A stretch of DNA of 64,000 nucleotides from Stieleria varia (lineage in GTDB: Bacteria > Planctomycetota > Planctomycetia > Pirellulales > Pirellulaceae). The position numbers were made by a program, and so were the translations under genes. The stretch covers positions 1,240,001 through 1,304,000 of the forward strand of contig NZ_CP151726.1 in assembly GCF_038443385.1 (NCBI RefSeq), read 5' to 3'. This document shows, in pieces, positions 15,936 through 24,270 of the stretch; position 1 is the stretch's first letter; each line of letters begins with the position of its first letter. The notes under the pieces are model-generated. The model worked only from the letters and a program-made list of their open reading frames with translations, was not told the DNA's origin and made no database searches.

Positions 15936-17467
15936 CTGAGCATGTAGCCTTCTTCACCGTGGTCGGTGATGTCCAGACCACGCTGCTCTTGCTCGACGGG
16001 GACTCGCAATCCGATGACGGCGTCGACGAGTTTCAACAGAATCAAACTGCCCAGGCCGGCGAAGGCAAAGGTCGCCAGAACCGCAACGATTTGCCCGATC
16101 AACAAGCTCGGGCTCCCCGACTCGATCAAACCGATCTTTTCGCCTTTCTCCGTAACATCCCAACAAGCCCGGGTTGCGAAGACGCCTGTCAGGATTGCGC
16201 CCAGGGTTCCGCCCACACCGTGGACTCCGAACGCGTCGAGTGCGTCGTCGTACTTCAGAGAGTGCTTGAGCTTGCTGCAAGCCCAATAGCAAAGAATGCC
16301 AGCCAACGCGCCCATGACCAATGCGGGCATCGGTTGCACGAATCCGGCAGCCGGTGTGATGCACACCAGTCCGGCGACCGCACCACTGCTGGCCCCCAGA
16401 ACCGTGGGCTTGCCCAGCACGATCCACTCGGTCATCGCCCAAGCCAATGCTCCCGCGGCGGCAGAGAAGTGCGTGGTCGCAAAGGCGCTGGAGGTAATGC
16501 CATCGGACATCAGTTCGCTACCCGCATTGAAACCGAACCATCCCACCCACAGCATGGCGGCGCCCAGGGCGGTGTAGGTCAAGTTGTGCGGCTGCATCGG
16601 CTCGCTGAGGTAGCCGATTCGTGGCCCGATCAAGATGGCGGCGATCAATGCAGAGATACCGCTACTGATGTGAACCACCGTGCCGCCGGCAAAGTCCAAC
16701 GCGCCTCCCATGATTCCGCTATCGCCATAGGCCAACGGTCCGCTGTCCCAAACCCAGTGACACAGCGGGCAGTAAATCAGAGTGCCCCACAGGATGGAAT
16801 ACAGAACCATGGCGCTGAATTTCATCCGCTCGGCAAACGCTCCGCAGATCAGAGCGGGGGTAATGATAAAGAACATGCCTTGGAACAGCATGTGTGTCAG
16901 ACGTGGAATGTCGCCTTCCATCGGAGTGACCGGCTCACCAAGCGTCTCGTCAAACACTCGCTGAACGTTGTTCATGAACAAGTAGTCCGTGTTGCCGATC
17001 CAACCGCCGCTGCCACCGAACGCGAGCGAGTAGCCGTAGATGGACCAGAGGACCGTCATCAGTCCCATCAGGAACATGCACTGCATCATCACGCTCAACA
17101 CGTTCTTGCGACGCACCAAGCCGCCGTAGAACATCGCCAAGCCGGGGGCCGTCATGAACAGCACCAACGCACAGCAAACGAGCATCCACCCATTGTGAGC
17201 AGCAAGAGGCGAACCGCTGATTTCGCCGTCCGTCATCAAGACGTCCGGTTCTGCTTCTTCTGTGGCTGGCTCATCCTGAGCAGGGGGAGCGTCTGTTGCG
17301 GCAGAGTCAGTTCCAGCAGGCCCGGCATCGTCAGCTTGGGGTGACGAATCAACTGTCTCGGCGGCGACTTCTTGATCTGCGTCCTGCGCGATAATGGTGT
17401 TCGGGCACACGACGGCGGTTAGCCCCAGTACCACTGCGAACAACCAGATCATTCGAATCTGACTCAC
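15932..17467 (-). CDS. amt: ammonium transporter (Amt/Mep/Rh family)
   Basis: The open frame reaches a GTG at 17476, but that codon lies inside a GAGGTGA ribosome binding site placed 6 bases before a second GTG at 17467, so I use 17467 (511 residues). After an N-terminal hydrophobic signal comes an acidic Asp/Ala/Glu/Pro-rich linker of about 60 residues, unusual for Amt, then the 11-helix channel. Both pore histidines of the twin-His pair are visible, in GGTVVHISSG and in AFGVHGVGGTLG, as are the family signatures FYGGLVRRKN and LPLCHWVWD-like CPLCHWVW. It imports ammonium through the cytoplasmic membrane. No PII (glnK) gene is adjacent. A sigma-54 promoter match lies about 170 bases upstream. 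The stop overlaps the convergent MFS stop in one CTAG. Confidence 0.96.
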   Translation of the reverse strand: MSQIRMIWLFAVVLGLTAVVCPNTIIAQDADQEVAAETVDSSPQADDAGPAGTDSAATDAPPAQDEPATEEAEPDVLMTDGEISGSPLAAHNGWMLVCCALVLFMTAPGLAMFYGGLVRRKNVLSVMMQCMFLMGLMTVLWSIYGYSLAFGGSGGWIGNTDYLFMNNVQRVFDETLGEPVTPMEGDIPRLTHMLFQGMFFIITPALICGAFAERMKFSAMVLYSILWGTLIYCPLCHWVWDSGPLAYGDSGIMGGALDFAGGTVVHISSGISALIAAILIGPRIGYLSEPMQPHNLTYTALGAAMLWVGWFGFNAGSELMSDGITSSAFATTHFSAAAGALAWAMTEWIVLGKPTVLGASSGAVAGLVCITPAAGFVQPMPALVMGALAGILCYWACSKLKHSLKYDDALDAFGVHGVGGTLGAILTGVFATRACWDVTEKGEKIGLIESGSPSLLIGQIVAVLATFAFAGLGSLILLKLVDAVIGLRVPVEQEQRGLDITDHGEEGYMLS

Positions 17468-17640
17468 AATATTCACCTCTTTCCAATAAAATTCGTTTAC
17501 AACCTTGGCAGTAGGAATGCGTACATGATCGGACTTGAGCTGCGAAATCGACCGCCTTTTGACGCGTTGATCGTTGGATCAAAACGCCAAATCAATACCA
17601 CAGAGTCAGAGCTTGTTGGCGGCTGGGGAAAACGCCGCTC

Positions 17641-17655
17641 GCATTAACGGTGCCA
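17641..17655 (-). promoter_or_regulatory. sigma-54 promoter candidate for amt
   Basis: Read on the minus strand the sequence is TGGCACcgttaATGC, which has the -24 element TGGCAC intact, the -12 GC intact and the exact ten-base GG-to-GC spacing; only the first T of TTGC is replaced. It is preceded by CT as in the consensus. Transcription would start near 17629, giving a leader of about 160 bases. Nitrogen-regulated amt genes are commonly sigma-54 dependent. Confidence 0.7.
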
Positions 17656-17782
17656 AGAGGATAGGCATAGACAGCAGTTGGTGGTAGCACTGCATGGTCA
17701 GAAGTTTTGCAGCGGCTCTGCATTGAGGGAAGCGAGTGTCTTGAAGCATATGTCCTTAACGCACATGCCGGCGCATAAAGAA

Positions 17783-17809
17783 ACGCAGGTGCCGAATAAA
17801 CACCTGCGT
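17783..17809. promoter_or_regulatory. 9+9 base perfect dyad upstream of the amt promoter
   Basis: ACGCAGGTG at 17783-17791 and CACCTGCGT at 17801-17809 separated by nine bases. It lies about 130-155 bases upstream of the sigma-54 element, the usual place of an enhancer-binding-protein site. It does not look like the NtrC consensus. The alternative is an RNA hairpin (terminator-like, but without a clear U run on either strand). Confidence 0.5.
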
Positions 17810-17968
17810 CTCTAAAAATAACAGTCGATTCAAATCCAACAATTGATAAGGTTCAGCAGCCGAAGGGAACTTCACGAATCCCATGAAGCGGTAGAATGAG
17901 AATGATCTCCGATTGTTGAGTAGGTTAAATTCTAGCGAATGTTTTCATTGCAGGGAAGAGGGAATTGA

Positions 17969-19999
17969 GTGAATCCGACCGACGATTTTGAAAATTCCTC
18001 TGCGGGAGCTTCAGGGGTTCCTGAGCTGCTGAGAGTCAGCGACCGAATCGCGATTTTGCCCGTGATTTACGGGAGCGGACAGTTCGCGCACACCGTGCGT
18101 CGCTGGCTGTTGGAGTACGATTTCGACTGCGTGGCGGTGCCGCTGCCGGCCTCGTTCCAGGCACCCGTGGAAGCCGCCATTGTCGATCTGCCGCGGCCGT
18201 CGATCGTCATTCAACCCGCCCTGAAGTCGTTCGACGCGTACGACCCGTCGTCCGATCCGGCGCCTTGGACGCCCACTCCGTGGGGCCAGGACGAGGAGGA
18301 GGAACCGTCGGCCGAGGAGGACAGCGAGGGCGGCGACGAACTGCCCCTGAGCTATGTCCCGGTGGACCCCTGCCAGCCGGTGATCATGGCGATTCGGGCG
18401 GCAATGGGAGAGCACATTCGGCGCGAGTACATCGATTTGGAGACGGACCCGTTCCGCCCCTTTTCGACCGTGATGCCAGACCCCTTCGCGGTTCGTCAAG
18501 TTTCCCCCGAAAAATTTGCTGCTGCGATCCTGCCCAGCTTGTCTCGTCCGCCCGACCAGCAGACACGACAGCGTATCGTTTACATGGCTTCGCAATTGTC
18601 CGATTTGGAACGTCGATACAAAAAAATCCTGCTCGTCACCAGCGTGCTGGAATGGCCGTGGATTCGAGAAGCCTACAACGACATGTTCGCTTCGGAACGA
18701 AATGATCAAAGCGAATCGAGTGACCAAGTCAACTTGCCCGAACACGATCTGGTGGAAACTCCCCAACGATACGAGATCGAGCCTCGCAGCGTGATGTTCC
18801 TATTTGGTGAACTGCCGTTCATCACCGGCCTCTATGAAAGAGCGCGTCGCCAGCTCGAAGTTGACGATGATGTACAAATCGACGGTGTCAAAGAATTATT
18901 GATCGCCGCCCGTGTGTCGTACAAAGAGGAATTGAAACAGTTCGCGCGTCGAATCACACCACTGCATCTGTCAAAGTGCTTGCAGTACATACGCAATCTT
19001 TCGTTGATCGATCGGCGGATGACACCCGACCTGATCACCATTGTCACCGCAGCTCAACAAATCATGGGCGACCAGTACGCGTTGCACGTGGCTCAACTGG
19101 CGAACCAGTATCCGTATTTTGAGTCGCAATCCGGAAGCGGCCTGTCCGTTGTCCGACTCGGGATCGACCAAGCCCGCTTGCCGGATGGCGAAGTCGTCTC
19201 GTTGGTCAGTCGCTTGCCCGGCCCCCCGATCACTTGGCGAACGCTGCAATTGAAACGTCGCCCCTCGGATCCAGAGAAAAGTCGCTGGCAGTATCGCTGG
19301 AATCCGTTCACCCATTGCAGCTATCCACCGGAAGACCAACGCATCGAGAATTTTCGCACACGTGTCTTTGACCGCGCCAAAGCGATCATGGGCAATGACT
19401 TGGCACGCACTGAAAAGTTCACCACCAGTGTCAAGGATGGAATCGATATTCGCGACACGCTGAGACACTGGTACGAACGCCAGATCTACGTCAAAGTCAT
19501 CCCGCCCAGCCGCGGCACCCTGGACGCTTGCGTGATGCTGTTCGATTCACCGGCCGATCCACGTAAGTATTCATGGCGTACGACTTGGTTTGCCGAGCAC
19601 AAGGAGGAATCGACCCTGGCGTTCTTTGCCACTCCGTTCGCCGATCAGCTTGTGGGACCGGGGATCGGGCTGAGCCATTACGGCGGGGCGATGTTCTTGT
19701 TTCCGCCGATCGCCATTCGCGACATTTGGAATGACGCCCGCTTGGATTACACGGAGACGCTTGAGGAACGTCTCATTGCGGCAGCTTGTTTGCACTCTCG
19801 TGGTCGGCAGATCGCGCTGCTGAGCCATTTGCCCCCCGGCAACGGATGGCGACGTCTCGCCCGTCGACACAAGAAGCAGTTGATTCACGTTCCACTCAGT
19901 TCCTTTAGCGACGAGCAAGTCCAGCAGTTGAGGATGGTTCATGTGCTCAACGGGCACGAGGTGCGATCCTATGCGGAAGAATTCATTCGCCGCGTCTGA
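17969..19999 (+). CDS. large conserved-looking protein of unknown function
   Basis: A 676-residue soluble protein starting at GTG, preceded by AGAGGGA at a suitable distance. I do not recognise a family. The first 100 residues look like a Rossmannoid beginning (RIAILPVIYGSGQFAHTVRRWL) followed by PVDPCQPVIMAIRAAMGEHI. Residues about 95-120 form an acidic spacer (DEEEEPSAEEDSEGGDE). The middle has RYKKILLVTSVLEWPWIREAY and a helical segment; the C-terminal 300 residues are mixed alpha/beta with aromatic-rich patches (HYGGAMFLFPPIAIRDIWNDA). No signal peptide or membrane span is visible. Codon use matches the surroundings. It stands alone between amt and the Tad-like cluster, so the context gives no role. 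Confidence 0.8.
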   Translation: MNPTDDFENSSAGASGVPELLRVSDRIAILPVIYGSGQFAHTVRRWLLEYDFDCVAVPLPASFQAPVEAAIVDLPRPSIVIQPALKSFDAYDPSSDPAPWTPTPWGQDEEEEPSAEEDSEGGDELPLSYVPVDPCQPVIMAIRAAMGEHIRREYIDLETDPFRPFSTVMPDPFAVRQVSPEKFAAAILPSLSRPPDQQTRQRIVYMASQLSDLERRYKKILLVTSVLEWPWIREAYNDMFASERNDQSESSDQVNLPEHDLVETPQRYEIEPRSVMFLFGELPFITGLYERARRQLEVDDDVQIDGVKELLIAARVSYKEELKQFARRITPLHLSKCLQYIRNLSLIDRRMTPDLITIVTAAQQIMGDQYALHVAQLANQYPYFESQSGSGLSVVRLGIDQARLPDGEVVSLVSRLPGPPITWRTLQLKRRPSDPEKSRWQYRWNPFTHCSYPPEDQRIENFRTRVFDRAKAIMGNDLARTEKFTTSVKDGIDIRDTLRHWYERQIYVKVIPPSRGTLDACVMLFDSPADPRKYSWRTTWFAEHKEESTLAFFATPFADQLVGPGIGLSHYGGAMFLFPPIAIRDIWNDARLDYTETLEERLIAAACLHSRGRQIALLSHLPPGNGWRRLARRHKKQLIHVPLSSFSDEQVQQLRMVHVLNGHEVRSYAEEFIRRV

Positions 20000-20025
20000 C
20001 GGTTCGCTTTCTAACGGTCACGACG

Positions 20026-20049
20026 ATCACGACATCTCAAGGTCGTGAT
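20026..20049 (+). terminator. possible terminator hairpin
   Basis: ATCACGAC and GTCGTGAT form a perfect 8-base stem with an 8-base loop, 27 bases after the stop of the large unknown gene. It is followed by a weak T-rich stretch, so intrinsic termination is uncertain. Confidence 0.4.
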
Positions 20050-20234
20050 TGATCACGATTTTGTTTCCACGCCGAACGTGACTCTTTTCTGTGTCCTAGG
20101 CTCGCAGTGGAGCGGATCGAGGTCTCCAAGATAGGGGCCTGATGATCCGACCGTCCCAGTACCAATGAGATGGGCACCAATAAAACGGTCCGCTGGGATG
20201 GTTCAATCAAACACACACTGCAAGCATCGCTCAC

Positions 20235-20699
20235 ATGGCATCGATAACTACCAAACGCACCAAGAATCTGGTCGACGCAGAAGTTCAAGGCAGCTTGCTG
20301 CGACGCGTCGCTCTTCACTGGGGCGTCTTCTTCGCCTGCAACGCGGTTGCACTGCTGATCTGGATGCGACTTTTTGAGCAACCCGATGCGAGTTGGGGTG
20401 ACACGTTTGGCGACACGATGCGGCGATTCTTGCCATTCTTGATCATCACCACTGCATTGATTCCCGCTTTCGTGTGGGACACGCTGAAACTCAGCAATCG
20501 ATTTGCCGGCCCCATGCTACGACTCCGAGCCGCATTGGCTGACATCAAAGAGGGCCGTGCGGTGAAACCGCTCACTTTTCGCGGCAGCGATTTTTGGCAA
20601 GAGATTGCGACGAACTTCAACCTTGCCATGAAGTTGGACGATCGCTCTGGCGACACGGATGCCAATGCCGACCAATCCGCCGATGAGGCCGGACAATGA
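20235..20699 (+). CDS. two-span membrane protein with HAMP-like tail
   Basis: A 154-residue protein. Residues about 25-50 (LHWGVFFACNAVALLIWMRLF) and about 75-95 (FLPFLIITTALIPAFVW) are membrane helices, and the segment that follows (LSNRFAGPMLRLRAALADIKEG) looks like a HAMP helix as in chemoreceptors and sensor kinases. The C-terminus is acidic and probably disordered. No catalytic domain is attached. Its stop overlaps the start of the first TadE gene (ATGA), so it is the first gene of the Tad-like operon. It may scaffold the secretion apparatus or transmit a signal across the membrane; this is inference from context. I know no named family for it. Confidence 0.8.
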   Translation: MASITTKRTKNLVDAEVQGSLLRRVALHWGVFFACNAVALLIWMRLFEQPDASWGDTFGDTMRRFLPFLIITTALIPAFVWDTLKLSNRFAGPMLRLRAALADIKEGRAVKPLTFRGSDFWQEIATNFNLAMKLDDRSGDTDANADQSADEAGQ

Positions 20700-21136
20700 G
20701 CCGACGCGATAAGTCATCACATCCGTTCAGCCGACGTACGTCGCGGCGGCGTGGGAGCCACCGAAGAGGCGTTGCCGCGGTCGAGTTCGCCGTTTGCCTG
20801 CCCGTCATTGTTTTGTTGGTCTTTGGGTCGATCGAAGCATCCAGTTTCATCTTCCTGAAGCAATCACTCAGCGTCGCTGCCTACGAAGGCGTCCGCGAAG
20901 CCGTTCGCGAGAAAGCAACCGACGCGACGGCATTGGAACGTGCCGAAAACGTCTTGACGTCTCGCGATGTGGATGGGTTTCAGGTCACGTTTCCCAATGG
21001 AAACATTGCCTCTGCTCAGCGCGGTGATCGAATCGTCTGTCAAGTCACCGCCCCCACACAGCCCAACAGTCCGTTGGCCGGCCAATTCGTAACGAATCGA
21101 GTTTTGACCGCCCGAGTCGTGATGGTCAAAGAATGA
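20696..21136 (+). CDS. TadE-like pilus assembly protein
   Basis: A 146-residue protein with the TadE pattern: a basic N-terminus (SHRRGVAAVEFAVCLPVIVL), the Glu-five-like processing context AVEFA before one hydrophobic helix, and a pseudopilin-like mature domain (SLSVAAYEGVREAVREKA). TadE-like proteins are minor pseudopilins of tight-adherence type IVc systems, processed by a prepilin peptidase. It overlaps the upstream HAMP-like gene by four bases and the downstream VWA gene by four bases, so the three are translationally coupled. The C-terminal half, with a beta-rich stretch ending in RVVMVKE, is as in relatives. No Tad ATPase or TadB/C gene is nearby. Confidence 0.92.
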   Translation: MSRRDKSSHPFSRRTSRRRGSHRRGVAAVEFAVCLPVIVLLVFGSIEASSFIFLKQSLSVAAYEGVREAVREKATDATALERAENVLTSRDVDGFQVTFPNGNIASAQRGDRIVCQVTAPTQPNSPLAGQFVTNRVLTARVVMVKE

Positions 21137-22215
21137 TGGACTCCAAAAACATGTTTCAGTCAACCGATACGGTTCCTGCAAAGCAGTGTCGCCTGCGGAA
21201 AAATCAACACGCCCGTTCACGACGTGGTGCGATGTTGATTGTGATCCTCGTCCTGCTGGTCGGATTTCTGGCAACCGTCGCATTCTCCGTCGACGTGGCG
21301 CAAATGCATTTGGCACGCACCGAACTACGCTCGGCGACCGATGCAGCCGCCAAAGCAGCGGCGATTGAGTTGTCACGAACCTTCGATGTCAACGAAGCGA
21401 TTCGTCTGGGCACCGAAATCGCTGCCGAAAACACGGTCAACGGCGACCCATTGCTGCTCGCCGGTGGCGACTTTTCATTTGGACGTAGCGAAGCGGATCG
21501 CAACGGCCGGTTTGTTTTTTCCGCTGGCGTTACTCCGAACAACACCGTGCGAGTCAACGGACGGCGAACTGCGGGCTCCCCATCAGGCCCGATTCCGTTG
21601 TTGTTTGGCAACGTGATGGGGTTCAGCGAGTTCGAACCGGAAGCCATCGCTGCGGCAACTTACATCGAACGCGACGTCGTATTGGTGATCGACCGCAGCG
21701 GCTCGATGGCCGGACGAAAATACCTGGACCTGATCGGGGCCCTGCAGATCTTTGCCGATGCATTGAATCAAACGCCGGTCGAAGAACGCGTCGGTTTGGC
21801 TTCGTACAGCAATCGAGGCAGTCAAGATGTTCAACTGACCACGGACCTATCCCAGATCGCCAACGCACTGTTGCGTCTGATACCGGCAGGCACGACGAGC
21901 ATCTCGCGAGGGATGAGCGAGGGCAAAGCGATCATGGATCGAAGCCGAAATGCCGACTTCGTCGAACGAACGATGATTGTCATGACCGACGGACTGCACA
22001 ACACCGGCCCTGAACCGCGGGGAGTTGCCACGCAATTGGCCAATGACCGGGTCACGATTCACACCATCACCTTCGGTGCCGATGCAGACCAAAGACGCAT
22101 GCGGGAGATCGCACAAATCGGCGGCGGAAAGCATTTCCATGCGTTGTCCGCGGCAGAACTTCGGGCCGCCTACCGAGAAATCGCCCTGACTCTCAGTACG
22201 GTCATCACCGAGTAA
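21133..22215 (+). CDS. TadG-like protein with von Willebrand A domain
   Basis: A 360-residue protein. The N-terminus RRGAMLIVILVLLVGFLATV is the Flp/TadE-TadG type prepilin-like helix, then SVDVAQMHLARTELRSATDA (the putative TadE/G domain). Residues about 175-355 form a VWA domain with an intact MIDAS motif DRSGSM in VVLVIDRSGSMAG and the later Thr/Asp positions (GTTSISRGM, MIVMTDG). TadG-like VWA proteins are thought to be surface or periplasmic adhesive parts of tight-adherence systems. It lies between two TadE-like genes, overlapping the first by four bases. In planctomycetes such proteins are frequent without a full Tad locus. Confidence 0.93.
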   Translation: MMDSKNMFQSTDTVPAKQCRLRKNQHARSRRGAMLIVILVLLVGFLATVAFSVDVAQMHLARTELRSATDAAAKAAAIELSRTFDVNEAIRLGTEIAAENTVNGDPLLLAGGDFSFGRSEADRNGRFVFSAGVTPNNTVRVNGRRTAGSPSGPIPLLFGNVMGFSEFEPEAIAAATYIERDVVLVIDRSGSMAGRKYLDLIGALQIFADALNQTPVEERVGLASYSNRGSQDVQLTTDLSQIANALLRLIPAGTTSISRGMSEGKAIMDRSRNADFVERTMIVMTDGLHNTGPEPRGVATQLANDRVTIHTITFGADADQRRMREIAQIGGGKHFHALSAAELRAAYREIALTLSTVITE

Positions 22216-22239
22216 ACATCGAAACACGGCATAACGATC

Positions 22240-22659
22240 ATGCACCGAATCCCCATGACACCGACACAGCGATCTCGAAGAAATCGATCAGGAACCACGA
22301 TGGTGGAATTCGCGATCGTCGCGCCACTGCTGTTCTTGTTCTTTTTTGCCGCATTCGAATTCTGCCGCGTCGCCATGATCCGACACACCGTGGACAATGC
22401 CGTCTACGAAGGCTGTCGTGTCGCGATCATCCCTGGTGGTTCCGCCGCAGACGCGCGGCAAAAATCGCAACAGATCCTCGCCACGCTGGGACTGAGTCGA
22501 GCCGACATCACCGTCACGCCGGCAACGATCACGCGGGACACGGCAGACATCACGGTGCGGATATCGGTGTCGCTGGATGACAACTCATTCGTGCCCAATC
22601 AGTTCGTTGCTGGAAAATCGATCGTTCGCGAATTGACCATGCAACGCGAAGGCGTTTGA
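22240..22659 (+). CDS. TadE-like pilus assembly protein, second copy
   Basis: A 139-residue TadE-like protein: basic lead RSRRNRSGTTMVEFAIVAP, one hydrophobic helix LLFLFFFAAFEFCR, and the conserved RHTVDNAVYEGCRVAI. It resembles the first TadE protein in layout but not closely in sequence, so the two probably play different minor-pilin roles. It ends the plus-strand cluster, 24 bases after the VWA gene, and its stop lies six bases from the stop of the convergent TPR gene. The mature domain is short and beta-rich (ADITVRISVSLDDNSF). Confidence 0.92.
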   Translation: MHRIPMTPTQRSRRNRSGTTMVEFAIVAPLLFLFFFAAFEFCRVAMIRHTVDNAVYEGCRVAIIPGGSAADARQKSQQILATLGLSRADITVTPATITRDTADITVRISVSLDDNSFVPNQFVAGKSIVRELTMQREGV

Positions 22660-22665
22660 TTGGTT

Positions 22666-24270
22666 TCAGTTGCCTGCCCCGCCACTCTGCAAGCGGCGAA
22701 TCTTTTCGGCTTCCTCACGGTGCAACGCCGCCAGGTCGGCATCATTGATTTCTTCGTACGCAGTGGACAAAGCTTCGTGCGCCGCGGCGCGGCCCCGGAC
22801 GCCATACTTTAACACAATCTCGTAGTCCGCGATCGCGTCTGTCCACTTCTGCAGCTTCAATTGGATCCCGCCCCTCGTGTCGTAAAACGCCGGAACGGTG
22901 TTGTTGATTTCGATGGCCCGAGTGATCAACGCGAGTGCTTTGTCTAGATCAGGCTGGTCCCCATGAGCCTGCGTGAACGCCAAGTTATTGAGAATAACGG
23001 GAGTGTCCGGGCTGAGTTTGTCCGCGGTTTCAAACTGCTTAAGCGCTTCCGATGAATTGCCCGCCTGCATTTCGACGATCCCCAGAGCGAAGTGAACGAT
23101 GGATGTTCCCTCGCCCTCCTGAACCATGCTTGTCATCAAGGCGTGCGCCTGTCGTGCGATCTCCCCGCCGACTCCTGCGATAGCGCCGAGTTTGGCCAGG
23201 AAGCGAGGGTCGTTCTTGTTGACCTTGATCGCGGTTTGCAGCAAGTTCAGTCGTCGTCGGAGTTGATCTTCGTCGAGCTCACCCGTGCCTTTGCGGACAA
23301 TTGGAAAGGTCTCCGACCAGCGAAACAACGCTTCGGCCAGCAATGACCGGAACTCTGGATCCGACGGGACCTGATCGCCATTCATCAGCGTCGCGGCCGC
23401 TTCTTTGTACTGATCGTTCAACATCAGACAGAACCCGAGATTGAATCGATTCTGCTCGCGTTGTGTGTCAGTGAGCGTATCCAGTTGCAATTGCGTTCGG
23501 TGATAGGCGACGCCACGTTCTGCATGCCGCTTTGATTCCTCCGTTCGTTTCGCGGCAGAGAGTGCCCTGGCCAGTGTGACACGATGCTTATCGTTCAGTT
23601 CGACGAGCCGCTGCAACAACTTGACAGCAGCTTCTCCATTTCGTTGATCCAGGCGGATCATTGCCAGACGCTCCAAGGCAAGCTCGTTGTCCGGTTCCTC
23701 GACCAGGAGCTGCGCGCAGTGTTGCTCCATGAGCAAGAAAAGTCTCATTCGGGCCTCGAGCTGCAATTCGCTGGGCGACTCGATCGCCGCGCTGGCGACA
23801 AGCTCGGTTTGCAATGCGTTGATCAGCCATAGACGAGCGGGCGGGTGGCCCTTTTGATCCAGCGGGGCAAGTTTTCGCATGATCTCCACCGCCGCCGCTG
23901 GTTCGTTGGCAGAGTAGAGCAGGACCGCTTGGTCATACTGATCATCCGGTGTTCCCGCAGTGATCCGTTTTGCTTTTTTCAAATACAGGTTTGCGATGGC
24001 ATCTTTGCCGTTGTTGCGAGCCGCGACGGCATTGGCCAGCAGCTCCTTGGAAGTCATCGTTTCGCCCGACGATCTCCACGAATAGATAACGCATCCCAGC
24101 AGCATAAAAATGGCGAGCAACGCGGGAATACCGCTGAGCAACTGGCTGAATCGACGGGTGGAAAACCAGTACGAAATCAATGTACCGGGCACCAAACGCT
24201 TCAGCGGCCCAAGCAATTGATAGATCCGCCATGCCGCTCGTGTCAGTGGATTGGGGCCTTCATTGCTCAT
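22666..24270 (-). CDS. membrane-anchored TPR protein of the exosortase operon
   Basis: A 534-residue protein with a membrane helix near residues 50-70 (LSGIPALLAIFMLLGCVIYSW) and, from about residue 80 to the end, a helical repeat region with recognisable tetratricopeptide units (for example ALKQFETADKLSPDTPVILNN and WTDAIADYEIVLKYGVRGRA). Its ATG overlaps the TGA of the exosortase gene (ATGA), so it is coupled to it. TPR proteins are common partners in exosortase and exopolysaccharide loci, where they bind assembly components. The topology suggests that the repeats face the periplasm or the cytoplasm from a single anchor; which one I cannot tell. No enzymatic motif is visible. Confidence 0.88.
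   Translation of the reverse strand: MSNEGPNPLTRAAWRIYQLLGPLKRLVPGTLISYWFSTRRFSQLLSGIPALLAIFMLLGCVIYSWRSSGETMTSKELLANAVAARNNGKDAIANLYLKKAKRITAGTPDDQYDQAVLLYSANEPAAAVEIMRKLAPLDQKGHPPARLWLINALQTELVASAAIESPSELQLEARMRLFLLMEQHCAQLLVEEPDNELALERLAMIRLDQRNGEAAVKLLQRLVELNDKHRVTLARALSAAKRTEESKRHAERGVAYHRTQLQLDTLTDTQREQNRFNLGFCLMLNDQYKEAAATLMNGDQVPSDPEFRSLLAEALFRWSETFPIVRKGTGELDEDQLRRRLNLLQTAIKVNKNDPRFLAKLGAIAGVGGEIARQAHALMTSMVQEGEGTSIVHFALGIVEMQAGNSSEALKQFETADKLSPDTPVILNNLAFTQAHGDQPDLDKALALITRAIEINNTVPAFYDTRGGIQLKLQKWTDAIADYEIVLKYGVRGRAAAHEALSTAYEEINDADLAALHREEAEKIRRLQSGGAGN

Larger units (their letters stand above)
17468..17968. other. 500-base divergent intergenic region of amt and the large unknown gene
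   Basis: Holds the amt leader, the sigma-54 promoter candidate (17641-17655) and the dyad (17783-17809). The last 150 bases before the plus-strand gene are AT-richer and end in an AGAGGGA stretch that could serve as ribosome binding site. No gene is seen. Confidence 0.5.

Noticed and set aside
15695-17344. Long plus-strand frame of 549 codons opposite the amt gene
   Set aside because: Composition is His/Gln/Arg-rich shadow of the amt reading frame; amt on the other strand has all family motifs.
17783-17809. Dyad upstream of amt as an intrinsic terminator
   Set aside because: Neither strand has a U run after the stem and no gene ends nearby; a regulatory site fits better.
17821-17900. GATTCAAATCC string considered as the T arm of a tRNA
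   Set aside because: No acceptor, D-arm or anticodon stem can be formed around it.
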